A stretch of DNA of 6,457 bases from Methylotenera sp. (GCA_005791685.1 SXVG01000003.1:1-6457), one strand, 5' to 3'; positions 1-5,928 are shown, counted from the stretch's first letter. The notes: generated by a model from the sequence alone, not told the origin. Translations and numbers: made by a program.

Positions 1-95
1 CGCTAGCCCTTACAGGCCAAAAAAGAAAAAAGCCTATCTTAATTATGGGGTTTTGTTATTGAGGGCGGATTCAAGTCTCTCTGTCACAATTTTCA

Positions 96-116
96 GTGTA
101 CCAATACGTGTACCAA
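96..116. repeat. Tandem GTGTACCAA direct repeat
   Basis: GTGTACCAA occurs at 96-104 and again at 108-116, separated by TAC, which gives a 12-bp period (about one helical turn). Just upstream, positions 69-88 (attcaagtctctctgtcaca) resemble the T-loop and 3' end of a tRNA gene, but no matching 5' T-stem or tRNA body is present. From memory, paired TGTACCAA-type repeats next to tRNA 3' fragments occur beside tyrosine-recombinase attachment sites. That makes this a possible scar or edge of an integrated element. The repeat itself is certain; its meaning is inference. Confidence 0.5.
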
Positions 117-186
117 GAAATAAATGTAATTCATGAATCAAATGTTAATTAAGGCTTGTAAGCAATAATCAATATTCAGATCCAAC

Positions 187-213
187 ATTGAATAAGCCTC
201 AAGTTTATTCAAT
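187..213. repeat. 9-bp inverted repeat, 9-nt loop
   Basis: ATTGAATAA (187-195) and TTATTCAAT (205-213) are perfect reverse complements around a 9-nt loop. TATTCA at 173-178 could instead pair with TGAATA at 189-194, so the segment has two mutually exclusive weak pairings. The arms are very AT-rich and no T-run follows, so it does not look like a terminator. It may be fortuitous. Confidence 0.4.
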
Positions 214-268
214 CCGGCATCCCCTTTTTCTGTTGGCCGCACTCAAATAAGGCATCGTCTTTATGCAT

Positions 269-307
269 CATCTTATTAATGCACTGGCACTGTGCATTAA
301 TAAGATG
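269..307. repeat. Perfect 16-bp inverted repeat, 7-nt loop
   Basis: CATCTTATTAATGCAC (269-284) is matched base for base by its reverse complement GTGCATTAATAAGATG (292-307) around the loop TGGCACT. In RNA the stem could extend to 267-309 through a G-U wobble and an A-U pair. The nearest T-run (322-326) lies 14 nt beyond the stem and the stem is only about 30% G+C, so a standard intrinsic terminator for an upstream gene is a poor fit. Alternatives are a dimeric regulator site, the hairpin of a small RNA, or a remnant of a miniature inverted-repeat element. The symmetry is certain; the role is unknown. Confidence 0.75.
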
Positions 308-321
308 GTTTGCAGAGTCTG

Positions 322-350
322 TTTTTAACTCATTGATTTACATAGATAAT
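322..350 (+). promoter_or_regulatory. Candidate sigma70 promoter for the ATP-grasp operon
   Basis: GATAAT at 345-350 differs from the -10 consensus at one position. With a 17-bp spacer the -35 would be TTTTTA (322-327), a poor match. TTGATT at 333-338 with GGTATG at 356-361 is another weak option. If the GATAAT element is used, transcription would start near 357, which would place the palindrome at 367-400 inside the 5' untranslated leader. No other stronger pair was seen close to the gene. This is pattern matching only. Confidence 0.3.
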
Positions 351-366
351 AATTTGGTATGAGTTT

Positions 367-400
367 TGCTTATCCTTTTATACCTATAAAAGGATAAGCA
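367..400 (+). promoter_or_regulatory. 34-bp palindrome covering the first gene's ribosome binding site
   Basis: The arms 367-382 (TGCTTATCCTTTTATA) and 385-400 (TATAAAAGGATAAGCA) are perfect reverse complements around a 2-nt centre, CC. The right arm contains the Shine-Dalgarno AGGA (391-394), 11 nt before the ATG at 406. In RNA, AGGA would pair with UCCU at 373-376, so a hairpin of about 14-15 bp (after opening the central pairs for a loop) would hide the ribosome binding site. As DNA, the same symmetry could be an operator for a dimeric regulator. No T-run follows, so it is not a terminator. The symmetry and the overlap with the RBS are direct observations; the mode of control is inference. 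Confidence 0.7.
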
Positions 401-405
401 CAGCC

Positions 406-1896
406 ATGAAAAATTCAGCATCCGTATTTTTTGATGAAATGCAAATTCAAGCAGACGGTAGCGGCGTGCGTGACATCTACGCGGCTTACGACAGTTGGCT
501 TAAAAGTGTGCCACATCAGCAACTTAACAGTAAGCGGCAAGAAGCCGAATTGCTGTTTAGGCGTGTGGGCATTACTTTTAATGTTTACGGAGACGATGAC
601 GGTGCCGAGCGCTTGATTCCATTTGATGTGTTGCCACGCATTTTGGACGCTAAAGAATGGTCGAGATTATCCGCTGGTGCCATACAGCGTGTGCGAGCAC
701 TTAATATGTTTTTGCACGATATTTACCACGGTCAAGAAATTATCCAAGCGGGCATTGTGCCAGCTAGCCTGTTAGCCAACGCTCAATATCGACCTGAGAT
801 GTTTGGTGTGGATGTGCCCAATCAAATTTATGCGCACATCGCCGGTATCGATTTGGTGCGTACCAGCGAGTCACAATTTTATGTATTGGAAGACAATTTG
901 CGTACCCCATCCGGCGTGTCTTATATGTTGGAAGATCGCAAAATGATGATGCGTTTATTCCCTGAATTATTTAGGCGTTATTCGGTAGCCCCGGTTGATC
1001 ATTACCCACAAGTGTTATTGAAAAATTTACGCGCCGTTGCGCAAGCTGGCGTGCATGAGCCGACTGTGGTGGTATTAACGCCAGGTGCTTATAACAGTGC
1101 GTATTTTGAGCATGCTTTTTTAGCGCAGCAGATGGGTGTGGAATTGGTCGAGGGGTCAGATTTATTTGTGCGTAATAACACGGTGTACATGCGCACAACC
1201 CAAGGCCCGCAAAAAATAGACGTCATATACAGGCGCATAGACGACGACTACCTTGATCCCTTGGTGTTTAATGCCGACTCTATGTTGGGCGTCCCCGGTT
1301 TGCTGTCGGTATACCGCAATGGCGGTGTGACCTTAGCCAATGCCGTGGGGACAGGGGTGGCAGACGACAAAGCCACCTACATTCATGTGCCTGCCATGAT
1401 CAAATTTTATCTGGGCGAAACACCTTTATTGGAAAATGTGCCCACTTACGAACTAAGCAAAGCTGAAGATTTAGCCTATACCTTGGCGCATTTGCCAGAG
1501 TTGGTGGTGAAAGAAGTGCAAGGTTCAGGGGGCTATGGCATGTTGGTTGGGCCGGCTGCCAGCAAAAAAGAGTTGGTGGATTTTAAGCAACGCATTGTCG
1601 CCAATCCGGCCAACTACATTGCGCAACCCACGCTGGCATTGTCTACTTGTCCAACTTTGGTTGAGGCTGGCATTGCTCCACGCCATGTTGATTTAAGGCC
1701 GTTTGTTTTGTCTGGAAAAACCGTCACGCTGGTCCCCGGTGCCTTGTGCCGGGTAGCCATGAAAGAAGGCTCGTTGGTGGTAAATTCTTCGCAAGGTGGC
1801 GGCACCAAAGATACGTGGGTGTTGCAAGAGCTGCTCAATGACAGTGTGGATACCCGTGCTGCAGCAAGCAGCATAGAGGAGGGCGCGGTATGTTAA
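406..1896 (+). CDS. Circularly permuted ATP-grasp ligase (DUF404/DUF407 family)
   Basis: This 496-aa protein is recognised as a circularly permuted ATP-grasp enzyme, a family predicted to form amide bonds between a carboxylate and an amine using ATP. Family-typical blocks are RRVGITFNVYGDDDGAERLI (52-71), FYVLEDNLRTPSGVSYMLED (158-177), VVVLTPGAYNSAYFEHAFLA (221-240), DVIYRRIDDDYLDP (272-285), NGGVTLANAVGTGVADDKA (305-323), VVKEVQGSGGYGMLVGP (367-383, the glycine-rich nucleotide-binding part), HVDLRPFVL (427-435) and SSQGGGTKDTWVL (461-473). There is no signal peptide or membrane segment, so it should be cytosolic. The ATG is preceded by AGGA with 11 nt spacing, inside a palindrome. Its end overlaps the alpha-E gene by 7 nt, and in some relatives the two are fused. 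It heads the operon ending with Anbu. The family is clear; substrate and product are unknown. Confidence 0.93.
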   Translation: MKNSASVFFDEMQIQADGSGVRDIYAAYDSWLKSVPHQQLNSKRQEAELLFRRVGITFNVYGDDDGAERLIPFDVLPRILDAKEWSRLSAGAIQRVRALNMFLHDIYHGQEIIQAGIVPASLLANAQYRPEMFGVDVPNQIYAHIAGIDLVRTSESQFYVLEDNLRTPSGVSYMLEDRKMMMRLFPELFRRYSVAPVDHYPQVLLKNLRAVAQAGVHEPTVVVLTPGAYNSAYFEHAFLAQQMGVELVEGSDLFVRNNTVYMRTTQGPQKIDVIYRRIDDDYLDPLVFNADSMLGVPGLLSVYRNGGVTLANAVGTGVADDKATYIHVPAMIKFYLGETPLLENVPTYELSKAEDLAYTLAHLPELVVKEVQGSGGYGMLVGPAASKKELVDFKQRIVANPANYIAQPTLALSTCPTLVEAGIAPRHVDLRPFVLSGKTVTLVPGALCRVAMKEGSLVVNSSQGGGTKDTWVLQELLNDSVDTRAAASSIEEGAVC

Positions 1897-2852
1897 GTCG
1901 GACGGCAGATCATTTGTATTGGATGGCACGTTACATAGAGCGTGCAGAAAACATGGCAAGGGTATTGGACGTTACTTATAACATGTCTTTGGTGCCCAAT
2001 GCGGCTGAAAGCGAAGCGGCGCTATGGGTAACGGCACTGGAAATTTCTGGCAATGTGGAGGCTTATGAGCGCGCTTATTTTAAGCGGGATGACGATGAAT
2101 ACACGGCTGCTGGGGTGATTCATTATTTAGCCATGGATGAAAATAACCCATCTAGCATTTACAACGCGTTGCGCAGTGCCCGTGAAAATGCCCATGCAGT
2201 CCGCGTGGCCATGACTTCAGAAACTTGGGAAAACATCAACGCACTTTGGTTGGAATTTCAACAATTTATAGGTCAGGATTTGGCCAAACATGGTTTACGC
2301 GAGTTTTGTGACTGGGTGAAAGCCCGTTCACATTTATTTCGTGGCGTGTGTTTTGGCACCATGTTACGCGACGATGCCTTCAGTTTCGTGCGTTTAGGGA
2401 CCTTTATTGAACGGGCAGACAATACCGCTCGCCTGCTGGACGTGAAATACCATTTGTTGTTACCTGAACAAGAAGAAGTGGGTGGCGCCGTGGATTATTA
2501 CGAGTGGAGTGCCGTATTGCGCTCGGTTTCAGCCTTTCAAGCCTATCAAAAAATTTACAGTGACACGATAGAGCCATGGCGGGTGGCTGAATTGTTGGTA
2601 TTAAGACGGGACATGCCGCGCTCTTTGCATGCTTGTTTTGATGAAATTACCCAAATTTTGGAGCAGCTGTCGGGCCTACGTCAAACCGAATGCAAGCGTT
2701 TGGCTGGTGAATTGCACGCGAAATTACGCTTTGGCAAGATGCGCAGTATTTTTCAACATGGCCTGCATGAGTTTTTGGAAGACTTCGTTAAAGCCAATAA
2801 TAAATTGGGTGCAGAAGTGCACCGTAGTTTTTTTAGTATTGCGACCCGTTAA
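1890..2852 (+). CDS. Alpha-E domain protein (DUF403)
   Basis: This 320-aa, largely helical protein matches the alpha-E family (DUF403), which nearly always accompanies circularly permuted ATP-grasp ligases and is presumed to be their partner. The opening MLSRTADHLYWMARYIERAE is the family hallmark. A second, related block lies at 166-187 (FVRLGTFIERADNTARLLDVKY), mirroring residues 10-28 (YWMARYIERAENMARVLDV). This points to an internal duplication, each half carrying an (I)ERA(E/D)N.AR.LDV motif. No known catalytic motif, signal peptide or membrane segment is visible. The ATG at 1890 overlaps the preceding stop codon region (TAA 1894-1896) and has a strong Shine-Dalgarno, AGGAGGG at 1877-1883, 6 nt upstream, so the ligase and alpha-E protein are probably made in balanced amounts. 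Biochemical role unknown. Confidence 0.92.
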   Translation: MLSRTADHLYWMARYIERAENMARVLDVTYNMSLVPNAAESEAALWVTALEISGNVEAYERAYFKRDDDEYTAAGVIHYLAMDENNPSSIYNALRSARENAHAVRVAMTSETWENINALWLEFQQFIGQDLAKHGLREFCDWVKARSHLFRGVCFGTMLRDDAFSFVRLGTFIERADNTARLLDVKYHLLLPEQEEVGGAVDYYEWSAVLRSVSAFQAYQKIYSDTIEPWRVAELLVLRRDMPRSLHACFDEITQILEQLSGLRQTECKRLAGELHAKLRFGKMRSIFQHGLHEFLEDFVKANNKLGAEVHRSFFSIATR

Positions 2853-2854
2853 TT

Positions 2855-3730
2855 ATGTTACTCAACATTGAGCACCACACCCGTTATGTGTATACCGAAT
2901 CGGTTAATTACACCATACAGCAGTTGCGCTTAAGTCCACAAAATGGCTTTGGTCAGCATGTCAAACGCTGGGACATCAAAGTCGCTGGCGCATTGCATCC
3001 TAGTGAAGATGCCTATGGCAACAGCACACACACATTAGTCATAGACCGTCCGCATCAGGAAATTTTAATCGTGGCAGTGGGTGAAATTGAAACGGGGCTA
3101 GAAGTGATGTCGCAACACCAGAATTTGCCACTGGCTATTTATTTGCGCGATACGCCGTTAACCTTAAGCAATTTGGCCATGCGTCAGTTTGCTAAGCACT
3201 TTAAAACCGCACAGCATCAGCAAAGCTCAGCATTGTCAGCCATGATGCACGCTTTATTACTACGGGTTAAGTATTTAACTGGAGCAACGCAGGTTAATAC
3301 CTCGGCGATTGAGGCATTTAGCCTTGGTCAAGGCGTATGCCAAGATCATGCACATATTTTTATTGCTTGTTGTCGCAGTATGGGTTTACCAGCGCGCTAC
3401 GTCAGTGGTTATTTGTTTACGGTGGATGGTAGCCTAATGCAAACGCATGCTTGGGCAGACGTTTATTTAAACGACATTGGCTGGCAAAGTTTTGATGTGT
3501 CCAATGGTTGCCATGCTGGTGAAACCCACGTTCGTTTGGCGACGGGTTTGGATTACCGTAGCGCCAGTCCGGTTAGTGGCATCCGCTCTGGCGGTGGCAT
3601 AGAAGGCATGGCTAGTAGCGTGATTGTTAACCAAGCCGGCGTTCCCTTATTGGAGCAGCGGCGTATCGATACGGTGGCTTTGTTGGAGCATGCTGAGTTA
3701 ATGCGACAAAATCAACAAGCACAACAATAA
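2855..3730 (+). CDS. Transglutaminase-like cysteine protease
   Basis: This 291-aa protein has an N-terminal bacterial transglutaminase-associated domain (about 1-80, starting LLNIEHHTRYVYTESVNYTIQ) followed by a transglutaminase-like catalytic domain. The papain-like triad can be read: Cys162 in LGQGVCQDHAHIFIACCRS, His198 in MQTHAWADVYL and Asp214 in GWQSFDVSNG. The family-typical segment LDYRSASPVSGIRSGGG (232-248) follows. Bacterial members are generally predicted to be peptidases or amide-bond-modifying enzymes. No signal peptide is seen, so it should act in the cytosol, perhaps trimming or rearranging the peptide made by the ATP-grasp ligase. It starts 2 nt after the alpha-E stop and lacks an evident Shine-Dalgarno, so its translation is probably coupled to the gene before it. 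Family assignment is firm; the substrate is not known. Confidence 0.92.
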   Translation: MLLNIEHHTRYVYTESVNYTIQQLRLSPQNGFGQHVKRWDIKVAGALHPSEDAYGNSTHTLVIDRPHQEILIVAVGEIETGLEVMSQHQNLPLAIYLRDTPLTLSNLAMRQFAKHFKTAQHQQSSALSAMMHALLLRVKYLTGATQVNTSAIEAFSLGQGVCQDHAHIFIACCRSMGLPARYVSGYLFTVDGSLMQTHAWADVYLNDIGWQSFDVSNGCHAGETHVRLATGLDYRSASPVSGIRSGGGIEGMASSVIVNQAGVPLLEQRRIDTVALLEHAELMRQNQQAQQ

Positions 3731-3759
3731 TTCCCTTAAAGCAGCGTGAGTGAAACTCT

Positions 3760-4212
3760 ATGTTATTTAATTCCCCTTCTGATATTCGTGATGTCTCTGT
3801 GGCCATACGGGATGCGGTAGCGCCGGTGTTTTTGTTAACCGGCATCGGTTCAATTTTAGGTGTCTTGGTCAACCGTTTAGGCCGTGCGATTGATAGAGCA
3901 AGAAATTTAAATGCCCTTAGTGCGGATCAGCGTAAGTTGTTTTTAGAAGAATTGGACATCATTGCTATCCGCACTTTCTGGATGCGCTGGTCAGTGGGTT
4001 TATTTATATTTGCTGGCTTGTGTGTGTCACTGGCGATTGCCGCCATATTCGTCGGCGTGGCAATTAATATCCATTTGTCAGACTTTGTTTTAATGACGTT
4101 TATTAGCGCCATGGTTTCCCTGATATTTGGTTTATTGTGTTTTCTAAGAGAAATCATATTGGCCTCGCAAGAAGTAATTACCCGGCATAGGCAAGATTTA
4201 AATGGTCGCTAG
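3760..4212 (+). CDS. DUF2721 family small membrane protein
   Basis: This 150-aa protein matches the DUF2721 family of uncharacterised membrane proteins. The N-terminal block DAVAPVFLLTGIGSILGVLVNRLGRAIDRAR (about 18-48) is family-like, with a hydrophobic stretch (about 20-40) followed by a basic segment. Two further probable transmembrane helices lie at about 77-101 and 107-130. The last 20 residues are polar and probably face the cytosol. The gene begins 29 nt after the transglutaminase gene with only a weak ribosome binding site (GTGAG at 3746-3750). It lies between the transglutaminase and Anbu genes in the same orientation, so it is likely co-transcribed. It may be a membrane anchor or transporter-like partner for the system, but nothing in the sequence shows a specific activity. 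Confidence 0.8.
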   Translation: MLFNSPSDIRDVSVAIRDAVAPVFLLTGIGSILGVLVNRLGRAIDRARNLNALSADQRKLFLEELDIIAIRTFWMRWSVGLFIFAGLCVSLAIAAIFVGVAINIHLSDFVLMTFISAMVSLIFGLLCFLREIILASQEVITRHRQDLNGR

Positions 4213-4222
4213 GGCAGCCTAA

Positions 4223-4231
4223 TGGTATGAT
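4223..4231 (+). promoter_or_regulatory. Candidate extended -10 promoter in front of the Anbu gene
   Basis: TGGTATGAT (4223-4231) combines the TGn extended -10 motif with TATGAT, one mismatch from TATAAT. The expected -35 position (about 4203-4208, TGGTCG, at the end of the DUF2721 gene) is a poor match, which extended -10 promoters can tolerate. It would start transcripts near 4238, about 33 nt before the Anbu ATG. This could give Anbu, and perhaps gmk-rpoZ-spoT, expression independent of the operon head. Confidence 0.35.
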
Positions 4232-4270
4232 TTGCACCTGCTCATCCCCCCCTTTATTTTAGAGTTAGTT

Positions 4271-5005
4271 ATGACCTATTGTGTTGGCTTATTGTTAAAA
4301 CAAGGTTTGGTATTTGCTTCTGATACCCGCACCAATGCTGGGGTTGATCAAGTTGCGATATCACCGAAGATGCATATTTTCGAGGTAAAATGGGATCGCG
4401 TAATTGTCTTAATGACGGCCGGTAATTTGGCCATCACACAAGCCGTAGTTGGGCATTTGCGCGCGGCCATAGAGACAAATAAAAAAGGCACAAAGCACTT
4501 GCATAACGTCAAGAGTTTATTTGAAGCCGCTAGTTTAGTCGGTGCTGAATTACGTGCTGCCTTTGAACGCGATGCGGAATTTCTAAAAAACCACAACATA
4601 GACTTTAATGCGACCATTTTGCTTGGCGGTCAGATTAAAGGTGAAAAGCCTAGGTTATTTAATGTCTACGCCGCTGGTAATTTTATTGAAACCTGCAGCG
4701 AAACGCCTTATTTCCAAATAGGTGAAACCAAATACGGCAAGCCCATCATTGACCGCGTGGTGAAATACCAAAGTGAAATGATGGATGCGGTAAAATGTTT
4801 GTTAATTTCCTTTGATTCCACCATCCGTAGCAATGTGTCTGTGGCGGCACCTATTGATTTGTTGTTATACAGAACAGACAGTTTGCATGCCGATTGTTAT
4901 CAACGCATTAGTGAAAACGATCCTTATTATTTGCAGATACGCCAAGGCTGGGGAGACGGGTTGAAGTCAGTATTTAGTGGATTGCCCAATCCAGATTGGT
5001 GCTAA
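4271..5005 (+). CDS. anbu: Anbu, proteasome beta-like Ntn peptidase
   Basis: This 244-aa protein matches Anbu, a bacterial relative of the 20S proteasome beta subunits and HslV. I chose the ATG at 4271 over a TTG at 4232 because the protein then begins MTYCVG. Removal of Met leaves Thr as the N-terminal nucleophile, the essential feature of this class. Asp18 (FASDTRTNAG) and Lys33 (SPKMHIFEV), counted from Met, are the expected partners of that threonine. Other family blocks are YFQIGETKYGKPIIDR (147-162) and LISFDSTIRSNVSVAAPIDL (178-197). Anbu proteins are known to assemble into ring-like or open helical oligomers and act in the cytosol; robust peptidase activity and natural substrates have been hard to show. 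It closes the ATP-grasp/alpha-E/transglutaminase cluster, probably degrading or maturing its product. The C-terminus (PNPDWC) is intact. Confidence 0.92.
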   Translation: MTYCVGLLLKQGLVFASDTRTNAGVDQVAISPKMHIFEVKWDRVIVLMTAGNLAITQAVVGHLRAAIETNKKGTKHLHNVKSLFEAASLVGAELRAAFERDAEFLKNHNIDFNATILLGGQIKGEKPRLFNVYAAGNFIETCSETPYFQIGETKYGKPIIDRVVKYQSEMMDAVKCLLISFDSTIRSNVSVAAPIDLLLYRTDSLHADCYQRISENDPYYLQIRQGWGDGLKSVFSGLPNPDWC

Positions 5006-5036
5006 ATTAGCTAAAACGGGACCTAAAAACATAACT

Positions 5037-5642
5037 ATGGCTAAACTTTTTATTATCACCGCCGCTTCGGGCGCCGGTAAAACCAGTTTGATTAAAGCCC
5101 TGTTGGCAAACGATCCACAGTTGAAGCTGTCTATTTCTCACACCACGCGCAAGCCTAGGGCCAGCGAAATCGATGGGGTGGATTACCATTTTGTTGATGA
5201 CGCTACCTTCATACAAATGCTCGGCGAGGCGAAATTTTTAGAGAGCGCCTTAGTACACGAAGCGCGCTACGGTACCTCGCAAGCCGGGGTAGACCAGCAG
5301 TTGGCAGCAGGCTTTGATGTGATTTTAGAAATCGATTGGCAAGGCGCGGCCCAAGTTCGCCGTTTATACCCGCAAGCCGTCAGTATTTTTGTGTTGCCGC
5401 CATCAATAGCGGCATTAGAACAAAGGCTTAATGGCCGTGGCCAAGATGCGGCTGAGGTGATTGCTAAGCGTGTGGCGGCAGCACGTTCGGAAATGGCGCA
5501 CGTAGGTGAGTTCGATTATGTTACAATTAACGACAATTTTGATGTGGCCTTGCAAGACATAGCGGCCATATTTCGAGCAGAACGCTTAGTCGGTTCAATT
5601 CAAATGCAGCGGCACGCCAGTTTGATTAAAACGCTCACTTAA
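5037..5642 (+). CDS. gmk: Guanylate kinase
   Basis: Guanylate kinase phosphorylates GMP to GDP with ATP in the cytosol, feeding GTP and (p)ppGpp synthesis. The ATG at 5037 gives 201 aa, close to the usual length (E. coli about 207). An upstream ATG at 4977 lies inside the Anbu gene and would add 20 unrelated residues, so it is rejected. The P-loop AASGAGKT is at 9-16 and the GMP-binding SHTTRKPR at 34-41. Further family blocks are FLES (67-70), ARYGTS (76-81), EIDWQG (98-103), FVLPPS (118-123), GRGQD (133-137) and INDNFD (164-169), and all key residues look intact. It starts 31 nt after the Anbu stop with only a weak ribosome binding site (GGGA at 5018-5021 is rather distant). It leads the gmk-rpoZ-spoT group. 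Confidence 0.96.
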   Translation: MAKLFIITAASGAGKTSLIKALLANDPQLKLSISHTTRKPRASEIDGVDYHFVDDATFIQMLGEAKFLESALVHEARYGTSQAGVDQQLAAGFDVILEIDWQGAAQVRRLYPQAVSIFVLPPSIAALEQRLNGRGQDAAEVIAKRVAAARSEMAHVGEFDYVTINDNFDVALQDIAAIFRAERLVGSIQMQRHASLIKTLT

Positions 5643-5693
5643 TATCTTAAATTTCTGCTCAGCGTTAGCCGGGCGCACAATAGGAACACCATC

Positions 5694-5900
5694 ATGGCTC
5701 GTATTACTGTAGATGATTGCTTAGATCAAATCCCTAACCGTTTTCAATTAACTTTAGTGGCCGCTTACCGGGCACGTCAGTTGCACAATGGTTCTGAACC
5801 CTTGATTAATGTACAAAACTTACGCGACAAACCCACGGTTTTAGCCTTGCGTGAAATCGCCGCCGGTAAAGTGGGCGTGGAAATTTTAATTCGCGCTTAA
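5694..5900 (+). CDS. rpoZ: RNA polymerase omega subunit
   Basis: The omega subunit wraps the C-terminal tail of beta-prime, helps RNA polymerase assembly, and in proteobacteria contributes to one ppGpp-binding site. The 68-aa sequence has the conserved N-terminal block MARITVDDCLDQIPNRFQLT, then LVAAYRARQL (21-30), and after a variable stretch DKPTVLALREIAAGKVGVEIL (45-65). The short length and the C.DQIPNRFQLT wording are those of betaproteobacteria. A good Shine-Dalgarno, AGGA at 5682-5685, lies 8 nt before the ATG. It follows gmk by 51 nt and precedes spoT by 28 nt, the usual order in this group. Confidence 0.96.
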   Translation: MARITVDDCLDQIPNRFQLTLVAAYRARQLHNGSEPLINVQNLRDKPTVLALREIAAGKVGVEILIRA

Positions 5901-5928
5901 CGCTTGCTAGATTAATCGTGATTCCCTC

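Larger units (their letters stand above)
1..405. other. Non-coding leader region with several inverted repeats
   Basis: This AT-rich stretch contains no gene I can support. Frame 2 is open from the window edge to a TGA at 134-136 (about 44 codons), but its translation resembles no family I know, so it may be chance or the tail of an unseen reading frame. On the minus strand a short frame also enters this area without recognisable motifs. The region carries a direct repeat (96-116), three inverted repeats (187-213, 269-307, 367-400), and short palindromes such as ATTCATGAAT (129-138) and TTAATTAA (145-152), which are expected by chance in AT-rich DNA. It presumably contains the promoter and control sites of the operon that starts at 406. 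No tRNA, rRNA or CRISPR structure was seen. Confidence 0.7.

Noticed and set aside
13..36. AGGC...GCCT pairing around A-rich sequence as a terminator
   Set aside because: Only 4 bp of continuous stem with a loop of about 15 nt; too weak to call.
1..136. Open frame 2 from the window edge to TGA 134-136
   Set aside because: About 44 codons with no recognisable motif in an AT-rich region; the edge prevents judging whether it is the end of a gene.
971..1198. Minus-strand open frame inside the ATP-grasp gene
   Set aside because: Shadow of a clearly conserved coding sequence; no motifs or ribosome binding site of its own. The same holds for the minus-strand frames at 1614-1959, 3627-3872, 3927-4157, 4348-4617, 5007-5216 and 6043-6288, and for the plus-strand shadows at 431-616, 2629-2871 and 6071-6301.
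1894..5005. Both the ATP-grasp protein and Anbu end in a cysteine
   Set aside because: A shared last residue is easily coincidental, and I know of no conserved C-terminal cysteine in these families.
5622..5648. TTGATT/TATCTT as an rpoZ promoter
   Set aside because: Spacing is only 15 bp and the -10 match is poor; rpoZ can be read from the gmk transcript.
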